Shown piece after piece: positions 60,301-64,000 of a DNA stretch of 64,000 nucleotides; position 1 is the stretch's first letter; every line of letters starts with the position of its first letter. The notes under the pieces were generated by a model that did no database searches, was not told the DNA's origin, and saw only the letters and a list, made by a program, of their open reading frames with translations. The DNA is taken from assembly GCF_900496995.4 (NCBI RefSeq), contig NC_044006.1, positions 43,051,620 through 43,115,619 of the forward strand, written 5' to 3'. The translations under genes were made by a program, and so were the position numbers. This DNA is from Aquila chrysaetos chrysaetos (Eukaryota; Chordata; Aves; Accipitriformes; Accipitridae).

Positions 60301-63278
60301 AACCTCACACACACTGCCACCTGAATGACAGCAAAGCAACCATCTCCTCTATGGAATAAACAATTTCGAGACTCACTAGTCACACCACTGTATCTGCTGC
60401 ATCTGTCCTAACTCTTATCCATGTTAAGAGTTTTCTTTCCCTCTATCCCCAGCCCAACTAAGTCAAAGCAAAACTGGACGACTGTGGTGGTGCAGACACC
60501 TCCAGGCCACATTGGGATGTCAGGACCAGCCAACATTTTGTTCTTGTGCAGTGAGTTGGGACAACCTGGTACTTTCTTATCCTGGCTACAGTACAGTGAG
60601 TTCGGATGATTAGGCATTCCCTAACCATACATGAAACTCCTGCCACTTGGATCATGGCCCACCTTGGAAGGTGCCAGAATTACCTGACAAGAACTATGGC
60701 CGGAACAGAAATACACTGACCGAAGTCACCTATACATAGTGGTCCTAAGCAAGACCCTTTCAGCTCTCCGGGATCGCAGCAGGCTGTGACCCAGTATCTC
60801 CCCCTAAGTTGGGACACCTCTCAGGGTAGATTTCACGAGGATTTTAAGTAGTAGATATTGTGAGGATTTCAAAGAGTAGATTTCACAAGAATTTCCAAGA
60901 TTGTCTGCTCATAGATGCCAATAAAGAAGGGGTCAAAGATCATCTGCTGACAAATGTTGACGAAGGAGAATAGTGAGTAATTTTCTAGAATTTGATTTTG
61001 TGAGGTTTTTAAAAATAATTTGGCATCAATAGTTTACTATAATTGGCCAAGAGAGAAAATCTTGATTATAGGTTAACCTCTATATCTGTGTGTGCGTGTG
61101 ATTTAAGAAACTCTGTAGTGCTGACATCAAACTTTATTAAATCACTCTGATAATTGGCTGCTGATTAAGCATTGTTAAAAATCATTCTTCTACACATTAC
61201 TTGCCTATACAAGATGCAATATTAAAATGTCATCTGCTTGTTAACACTTATCTCAATGTTGCCAAGTTTAAACATTTGACTTAGTTTTTAGTAAACAAAA
61301 GAATCTCTTTTCACCTACAGCAATCAAATGTATGCCATGCTATAGATGTTTTAATACTTTTCCCTGCATGAGCAACAGAAACAGAACTTACTTGGATTCT
61401 CCTCATGGCTCATTATTTTCTAGTCCATTTCACGAGCTGTTAAATTCAGCGTAATACAGCAATACTTCTTAAGCAAAAATGTTTAAAATGTTTTAGGTTA
61501 TACTTGAAAATAGTCACAAGACGTTTGCTGTCGTTCTCCCAGATGCACAACTACCATCCCTTCCCTGCCTTACCACAATGCCTGCCACAGACCCGGAAAC
61601 CTTCCCCTTCACAAAAGCAGCATCGCTGCACACAAGAGACACAGTACATAACCATCCTTATCAACACAGCCATGCCTGCATACCCAGGCAGGCTTTTTCA
61701 GATCTGTGGTTGCAGAGAAGTTGCACCAGATGGCAGCTTTCCCCTATACAAGTCCATCTTCCTCTACAACCGCATTTGCATACCGCTCTCCCTACGCCTC
61801 CCCATGCAAGGGAAGCATACACTAACTAGTGGCATGCTGCTTTAACAAAAGATTTTGAAGACAGACACTGCAGCTGCACAGTCAAAGTGGTTTCTAACTA
61901 TTACAGAGTAGAAACCTTTTAGCTACCATGTTCTGATTTCCTTATATTTCTTTACAAAAATCAAGGGTGTCAAAAAGTCTAGGTTTAACACAAAAAAATA
62001 CTCCACAAATACATCAGTTGTGGCAAAGGTAGAAAAGCCTCTGACCTTACCTAGCAAAGGAGAGATGTTTCCATGCTGTGCTCATGCTATCCAGCTATGC
62101 TTGTAAGACTAAAATACTCTGTCAATAGCTGTTAAATTATAGCTCTTGACAAAAAACATAATTCCAACCTACCACATTTCTGCATAACTGAATCCTCTCT
62201 TGAGCCAAGTCATACTCTGTCCAAATCTTCTGCAATTTTTCCAAGGAACACGGAACAGTGAGACATCCTTCTGTGACCACTTTTATGGCTTCTGAGAGCT
62301 GCTCCCCAAAACAACTGTTCTTCCTTGTGTGCCTAAGTTGTAAGGAGGAAACAATATTTTACCAGTATTTTTTTTTCCAGTAACTCAAGCAGTTTAAAAA
62401 TCAAAGCTATTCAGACCCCCTGAACATACAAATTTTGAGATAGCACCTGCCTAATAACCTAGGTCCTTTCAAAAGGTAGCAGCTGCAATTTGTCTCATTC
62501 AGCTATTAAATCTTTTTTTAAGGAAGGACCAAGAATACATTCATTATACCTCACTATTAACGAGGCTGTACGTGGAAATTCTCTCCTGCTCTTAATTTCT
62601 CTTTTGTCCTATTTCCCCCCTTGGTTTTTTGTTTGGTTTTTTTTTCACCCATCTTCCACGAACACATACACCAATATACACATTCCTTCTTAAAGGAGCT
62701 CATGGTCATTCCTATTTCAAGTCTTCTTCCCACTGCAGTTTTGTCCCTTCCTTTAAAACCAGAAGGGTAATTTGGGCTACCATAAGAGATAAACCTCTCA
62801 CAGCAATACAGATACCTAAGGAACTCTGACTACCCAGTTACTTTTAACAACTAGCTCCGTTTAGTAATTAGCATCTTTCTTGAAGATGGAATTGAAAGCT
62901 CTTCTTGCAACAGCTACGGTAAAGGAGCAGAAGTGAATTGAAGTCATCTGATAAACATTGAGAAGCATACAACAGAAATTCCAGTGTGAGCTTCCAAAAA
63001 GCTCAGGTTTCACCCTTACTTTTGGGCAATACTCCCCTCTGTATACAACACTACATTTTTCTTAGAAAATTAACAAAACAAAACTTTTGGGAAAAAAGCA
63101 TGCAAGACTTCAAGAGATAAGCAGGGCAATGATAAATAGTATTTTAGAAAAAAAATACATACCTGACTTCTTTCAATGCCTTCACCTTAGCAGCCAAACT
63201 TCTCATTTTCGTTCCAATGTAAGTACGCAGGGTTTCCTCAAAACTTTCAGCAGTTTTCCTGGATGCTTCCTTCTCTCT
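33180..63278 (-). CDS. STK31: STK31 (serine/threonine kinase 31-like, Tudor-family germ-cell protein), C-terminal 16 exons
   Basis: Sixteen minus-strand exons joined in frame give about 668 residues ending in a stop: 63278-63163, 62332-62173, 55734-55612, 51335-51156, 48585-48469, 47400-47281, 46778-46647, 45635-45534, 44476-44396, 44036-43911, 43186-43061, 42800-42714, 41884-41735, 40071-39946, 37961-37893 and 33371-33180. The order and landmarks (ERDLLDAEPMKEL, VIERVAKYHRAW, MVPYYPGASL, VMKGVAQGLQTLH, GDFDFTKS, SPELKMGQPASP) match vertebrate STK31 as I remember it. Known of the family: an N-terminal Tudor domain, a coiled-coil middle and a C-terminal kinase-like domain, with testis-enriched expression and reported links to piRNA-pathway proteins in mouse. 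Here the Tudor part is missing because it lies beyond the window edge. The middle exons are Lys/Glu/Leu-rich and helical; the kinase-like domain starts around the 44476-44396 exon. No frameshift or internal stop was seen. Exon limits are by eye and not confirmed by transcript data. Confidence 0.95.
33372..37892 (-). other. STK31: STK31 intron between exon o and terminal exon (4.5 kb)
   Basis: GT-AG, phase 0. Ordinary AT-rich DNA; nothing else recognised. Confidence 0.85.
37893..37961 (-). CDS. STK31: STK31 exon o (short)
   Basis: 69 nt, 23 codons, phase 0 at both ends: LCIQNQEFSTKEDGTPEVDV then VVM. Acceptor ATTTACAG at 37963-37962 and donor ATG|GTATGT at 37892-37891. An alternative donor (GAG|GTAGAT) lies inside the exon, but the family sequence continues to the second one. 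QNQEF and the following Asp-Asp-Lys-Val-Lys-Ser of the next exon match mammalian STK31. Confidence 0.9.
37962..39945 (-). other. STK31: STK31 intron between exons n and o (2.0 kb)
   Basis: GT-AG, phase 0. Contains T runs at 38799-38820 and a GC-richer, stop-poor block at 39129-39504 of unknown nature. Confidence 0.85.
39946..40071 (-). CDS. STK31: STK31 exon n, activation segment and C-lobe
   Basis: 126 nt, 42 codons, phase 0 at both ends: EQRAAANTMVVGTLSLVSPE then LKMGQPASPASDMYAYGCLL and FW. SPE stands where active kinases have APE; SDMYAYGCLLFW matches the subdomain IX helix (D-x-YAYG-like). Acceptor CCCTGTAG at 40073-40072 and donor TGG|GTATGT at 39945-39944. Confidence 0.94.
40072..41734 (-). 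other. STK31: STK31 intron between exons m and n (1.7 kb)
   Basis: GT-AG, phase 0. Contains a G-rich run (40251-40271) and an AT-rich stretch near 41000; nothing else recognised. Confidence 0.85.
40977..41036. repeat. AT-rich low-complexity stretch
   Basis: TTATTTATATTATGTTTATT-type sequence with TAATAT repeats in the STK31 intron between exons m and n. Confidence 0.8.
41735..41884 (-). CDS. STK31: STK31 exon m, catalytic-loop and DFG-equivalent region (pseudokinase-like)
   Basis: 150 nt, 50 codons, phase 0 at both ends. It begins EALKVMKGVAQGLQTLHGAN. Exon residues 23-30 are HGSLHGNN, the equivalent of HRDxKxxN in active kinases; the aspartate is Ser (codon 41812-41810) while the Asn is kept. 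Residues 43-45 are DFD in place of DFG. Acceptor CATTAG at 41886-41885 and donor GAG|GTAAAA at 41734-41733. This is the most conserved exon and the one that identifies the gene. Confidence 0.96.
41885..42713 (-). other. STK31: STK31 intron between exons l and m (0.8 kb)
   Basis: GT-AG, phase 0. Contains the 17-G run at 42134 and further G-rich sequence near 42340. Confidence 0.85.
42134..42150. repeat. Poly-G run (17)
   Basis: Seventeen consecutive G in the STK31 intron between exons l and m. Confidence 0.95.
42714..42800 (-). CDS. STK31: STK31 exon l, hinge region of kinase-like domain
   Basis: 87 nt, 29 codons, phase 0 at both ends: SDPLVYLMVPYYPGASLGAL then QADTPLTLE. Acceptor TTGAAG at 42802-42801 and donor GAA|GTAAGT at 42713-42712. 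YLMVPYYP is the conserved strand and hinge segment shared with mammalian STK31. Confidence 0.94.
43001..43046. repeat. Perfect 23-bp tandem duplication beside the GC donor
   Basis: The unit TTAAACCAGAAATCAAGGTC+ATC occurs at 43001-43023 and again at 43024-43046 with no mismatch. It starts 13 bp inside the intron from the GC donor. The lack of divergence points to a recent event. Confidence 0.95.
43059..43060 (-). other. STK31: GC donor splice site (GC-AG intron 43060-42801)
   Basis: Minus-strand sequence CTGCAAG|GCAAGATT. The exon before and the exon after (acceptor AG at 42802-42801) are both in frame and match the protein family, so the GC is the splice donor. GC-AG introns make up roughly one percent of vertebrate introns and need this strong AAG|GCAAG context. 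Confidence 0.85.
43061..43186 (-). CDS. STK31: STK31 exon k, alpha-C region, followed by a GC donor
   Basis: 126 nt, 42 codons, phase 0 at both ends: GYSVDVSSEAKVIERVAKYH then RAWDQQKERSGLLQLLFLLF and CK. Acceptor TTTTTAAG at 43188-43187. The donor is AAG|GCAAGA: GC at 43060-43059 instead of GT, in the best possible context for a GC-AG intron. No GT site fits the family boundary. The IERVAKYHRAW helix with its Glu is the likely alpha-C element. Confidence 0.92.
43187..43910 (-). other. STK31: STK31 intron between exons j and k (0.7 kb)
   Basis: GT-AG, phase 0. Open frames on the minus strand at 43359-43756 have no family match; nothing recognised. Confidence 0.85.
43911..44036 (-). CDS. STK31: STK31 exon j, N-lobe of kinase-like domain with candidate ATP lysine
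   Basis: 126 nt, 42 codons, phase 0 at both ends: NSGGLLTYSLERDLLDAEPM then KELSTKRPLVCSEIQGQKVL and LK. Acceptor GCTTCAG at 44038-44037 and donor AAG|GTAACG at 43910-43909. The terminal VLLK is in the position expected for the beta-3 lysine that contacts ATP in protein kinases. That assignment is an inference from order and spacing. Confidence 0.94.
44037..44395 (-). other. STK31: STK31 intron between exons i and j (0.36 kb)
   Basis: GT-AG, phase 0. Nothing else recognised. Confidence 0.85.
44396..44476 (-). CDS. STK31: STK31 exon i, approach to the kinase-like domain
   Basis: 81 nt, 27 codons, phase 0 at both ends: EKLTYLVQKWFPELPLLYPE then AGILNFM. Acceptor TCATTTAG-like, AG at 44478-44477; donor ATG|GTAAGC at 44395-44394. 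KWFPELPLL is identical to the mammalian protein as remembered. Confidence 0.94.
44477..45533 (-). other. STK31: STK31 intron between exons h and i (1.1 kb)
   Basis: GT-AG, phase 0. Contains the poly-C run at 44698 and a G-rich patch at 45309-45327. Confidence 0.85.
44698..44718. repeat. Poly-C run (21) after (CA)n
   Basis: CACACAC followed by 21 C and then A-rich DNA, in the intron between exons h and i. Confidence 0.95.
45534..45635 (-). CDS. STK31: STK31 exon h
   Basis: 102 nt, 34 codons, phase 0 at both ends: SDDYSEFEMTRIKEEIADLR then NRVLQGISKEQEEY. Acceptor AATGCAG at 45637-45636 and donor TAT|GTAAGT at 45533-45532. This is the last of the clearly coiled-coil exons; charged heptads run through RIKEEIADLRNRV. 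Confidence 0.94.
45636..46646 (-). other. STK31: STK31 intron between exons g and h (1.0 kb)
   Basis: GT-AG, phase 0. Contains two long T runs; nothing else recognised. Confidence 0.85.
46440..46465. repeat. T homopolymer (26)
   Basis: Twenty-six T in the STK31 intron between exons g and h; another T run of 20 lies at 45904-45923. Confidence 0.95.
46647..46778 (-). CDS. STK31: STK31 exon g
   Basis: 132 nt, 44 codons, phase 0 at both ends: FKKQAEEWLNRRPDINNLLL then IKKTVKSLKAQLRWKLVEKN and NFEE. Acceptor GTCCTAG at 46780-46779 after a good CT tract; donor GAA|GTATGA at 46646-46645. LKAxLRWKLVEK is nearly identical to the mammalian protein. Confidence 0.94.
46779..47280 (-). other. STK31: STK31 intron between exons f and g (0.5 kb)
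   Basis: GT-AG, phase 0. An A-rich patch near 46800; nothing else recognised. Confidence 0.85.
47281..47400 (-). CDS. STK31: STK31 exon f
   Basis: 120 nt, 40 codons, phase 0 at both ends: EYDETEKGIIMSAYNKVIHK to IKNRYLASVE. Acceptor AATCCAG at 47402-47401 and donor GAG|GTGAGT at 47280-47279. Corresponds to the segment of mammalian STK31 that reads EIISNTYSQVLQKI. Confidence 0.93.
47401..48468 (-). other. STK31: STK31 intron between exons e and f (1.1 kb)
   Basis: GT-AG, phase 0. Nothing else recognised. Confidence 0.85.
48469..48585 (-). CDS. STK31: STK31 exon e
   Basis: 117 nt, 39 codons, phase 0 at both ends: CFDLMSEASSDLEEVVGNLD then EILKKVELAICEELDTDLH. Donor CAT|GTAAGT at 48468-48467 and acceptor TTTGAAG at 48587-48586. 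The polypyrimidine tract before the acceptor is the complement of a G-rich homopolymer (48600-48626), so sequence errors there would not touch the coding part but could affect splice prediction. Confidence 0.92.
48586..51155 (-). other. STK31: STK31 intron between exons d and e (2.6 kb)
   Basis: GT-AG, phase 0. Carries the G-rich run at its 3' end on the transcript strand (48600-48626); otherwise unremarkable. Confidence 0.85.
48600..48626. repeat. G-rich homopolymer next to STK31 exon e acceptor
   Basis: Thirteen G, A, seven G, C, five G. On the transcript strand this is a C-rich pyrimidine tract about 13 nt upstream of the exon e acceptor. Confidence 0.95.
51156..51335 (-). CDS. STK31: STK31 exon d
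   Basis: 180 nt, 60 codons, phase 0 at both ends: ELSASLEMVYGQGSEADDSE to ILADWFSGIVK. Acceptor AATGCACAG at 51337-51336 after a T-rich tract; donor AAG|GTAAGG at 51155-51154. The LEMVYGQ and TDTALQILADWF stretches match the LEAVYGQ and TDASLHRLVAWF stretches of mammalian STK31. The frame stays open upstream of the acceptor, which is intron read-through and not part of the exon. Confidence 0.94.
52924..52972. repeat. (AAC)n-(AGC)n compound microsatellite in STK31 intron
   Basis: ACA-ACA units pass into CAG-CAG and CAA units. Lies in the intron between exons c and d. Confidence 0.9.
54350..54396. repeat. (CA)n followed by a 31-bp A homopolymer
   Basis: ACACACACACAC runs into about 31 A residues (54364-54394), then into A/C-rich DNA up to about 54430. 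Intronic in STK31. Confidence 0.9.
55612..55734 (-). CDS. STK31: STK31 exon c
   Basis: 123 nt, 41 codons, phase 0 at both ends: DERDELITKRDEVQQNLY through LPLSERSRTLQ. Acceptor CTGCGTAG at 55736-55735 and donor CAG|GTAAGG at 55611-55610. Strongly charged and helical, consistent with the central coiled-coil part of the protein. It follows a long (6.4 kb) intron. Confidence 0.93.
56105..56136. repeat. Perfect 16-bp tandem duplication
   Basis: GCCAAATTACATCCAC repeated twice back to back in the 6.4-kb intron of STK31. Confidence 0.9.
60480..60985 (+). mobile_element. LTR-like segment in STK31 intron, boundaries unresolved
   Basis: A GC-richer block starting near TGTGGTGGTGCAGACACCTC (60483) with an AATAAA at about 60920 and GATTTCACGAGGATTTTAAGTAG / GATTTCACAAGAATTTCC-like internal repeats. 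Composition and the poly(A) signal look like an old LTR. I could not find convincing terminal TG/CA with a target-site duplication, so this is a suggestion only. Confidence 0.3.
62173..62332 (-). CDS. STK31: STK31 exon b
   Basis: 160 nt. The first G completes the Arg codon split by the previous intron, then 53 codons follow (HTRKNSCFGEQLSEAIKVV onward, including KIWTEYDLAQERIQLC). Acceptor AACTTAG at 62334-62333 and donor GTAGGT at 62172-62171. It ends on a complete codon (phase 0). The matching family motif is WAEYSLAQE-like in the human protein as remembered. Confidence 0.93.
62333..63162 (-). other. STK31: STK31 intron between exons a and b (0.8 kb)
   Basis: GT-AG, phase 2, the only non-phase-0 intron in the window. 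Nothing else recognised. Confidence 0.85.
63163..63278 (-). CDS. STK31: STK31 exon a (coiled-coil region), first exon in window
   Basis: 116 nt, reading REKEASRKTAESFEETLRTY and on to KALKEV, with two bases left over (phase 2) before a CAG|GTATGT donor at 63162-63161. The residues align one-for-one with the coiled-coil segment of STK31. The acceptor is placed at the AG of 63280-63279. It is the weakest one called: the preceding bases are A-rich and the pyrimidine stretch lies farther upstream. An in-frame stop shortly upstream forces the exon to begin near here. Confidence 0.85.
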
Positions 63279-64000
63279 CTGGATTATTTATTGTTTTTGG
63301 AGCAGTGTTTCAACAAACAGAGATAAAGATAGATGAAGAGTCAGCCAGGGTTACTAACGTGTGGACCACAATTTAGACTTTGAAAATTAGAGATAAACAC
63401 ACACATATGCATGTACACACACAGAGCTGGCCCTCCTAAAAACACTAACAAAATGCCTAGAAAGACATACAAACCACTGAGAACAATTTTATTTTCTTTA
63501 ATAGCCTCTTAAAGGTAAACGGTTCATTTATCTCCTCTCATTTCAGTAGTGATGTGTTCAAGTGTATTTCTTCAATTACTCCCTATTTGCTAGCAAGTCT
63601 TCAGACAATATGGAATTTTTTCTTCCCTTGCTAAAGAACTCCTACCCATTAGTTCACGGAAATCAAGTCCAGGACCTCACTAAACTCCTTACTCCCACCA
63701 CTACAACACCTCAAAGTGGTGCAGCAAAACAAGAACTCTCGCTGTACGTACAACCATCCTGACCTTCCTACAAGGAATATTCTTAAGACAAAATAAGGAA
63801 TATTCTTGACCCCAAAAAAGCCCACACACATCAGGCTATATCCCTCGAGAGGCAACCTAAATTTAAAAGCTCTTGCTCTCATACCACAGAGATGCTTTTA
63901 TAAACTCCACCTTACGTAATGAAACACAGTCTTTAAACGTTGTTAGTGTTTCAGACTCATTACATATTATATTAGAAAAACAAAAACACCAAGAAACAAA
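63279..64000 (-). other. STK31: Upstream STK31 intron, continuing past the window
   Basis: No exon recognised; the next exon toward the N-terminus is expected beyond position 64000. Confidence 0.7.

Larger units (their letters stand above)
55735..62172 (-). other. STK31: STK31 intron between exons b and c (6.4 kb)
   Basis: Largest intron in the window; GT-AG, phase 0. Contains the 16-bp tandem duplication, A-rich runs and the LTR-like segment around 60.5-61.0 kb. No additional exon is needed by the frame. Confidence 0.85.

Noticed and set aside
1..64000. A CRISPR array, bacterial operon or other prokaryotic system
   Set aside because: Spliced vertebrate gene structure, CR1 and LTR repeats and AT-rich introns show animal nuclear DNA; no regularly spaced repeats were seen.

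Overview
The window is vertebrate nuclear DNA and almost certainly avian. It contains truncated CR1 retrotransposons ending in the 8-bp ATTCTATG/ATTCTGTG-type tail, several solo LTRs of endogenous retroviruses of a type widespread in birds, AT-rich gene-poor DNA and short introns. I cannot fix the species. The TGTCCTGG-type and TGTATTGGG-type LTRs fit a neoavian bird, but that is an inference from memory of repeat families.

The one protein-coding gene I can support lies on the minus strand from 63278 down to 33180. It is the C-terminal part of STK31 (Tudor-domain, germ-cell kinase-like protein, also called TDRD8). I reconstructed 16 exons by eye from splice sites, continuity of reading frame and collinearity with the vertebrate protein as I remember it. 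Together they encode about 668 residues and end in a stop codon. The N-terminal part, including the Tudor domain, must lie beyond position 64000. Exons 63278-45534 encode a helical, coiled-coil-rich middle region. Exons 44476-33180 encode the C-terminal protein-kinase-like domain and a short tail. The kinase-like domain keeps the candidate ATP-binding lysine and the metal-binding Asn and Asp. It has Ser in place of the HRD aspartate and DFD in place of DFG, so it reads as a pseudokinase. All introns are GT-AG except one clear GC-AG intron (43060 to 42801). A short 3' UTR with a poly(A) signal at 33077-33072 closes the gene.

Layout: 1-33050 is intergenic DNA downstream of STK31 with no coding gene I can support. 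It holds four solo LTRs with target-site duplications I can read directly: 9813-10391 (+), 20356-20988 (-), 27108-27684 (+) and 27908-28369 (+). It also holds two truncated CR1 elements (15585-16148 and about 26066-26766) and microsatellites. From 33051 to 63278 is STK31, whose introns contain homopolymer runs (several long poly-G/poly-C tracts), small tandem duplications and one LTR-like segment (about 60480-60985). From 63279 to 64000 is intronic sequence of STK31 with nothing else recognised.

I found no RNA genes, CRISPR arrays or bacterial-type systems, and nothing that amounts to a new biological system. The most notable points are the pseudokinase signature, the uniform phase-0 structure of the central STK31 exons, the GC-AG intron beside a 23-bp tandem duplication, a G-run inside the polypyrimidine tract of one exon, and the four dated-looking solo LTR insertions.
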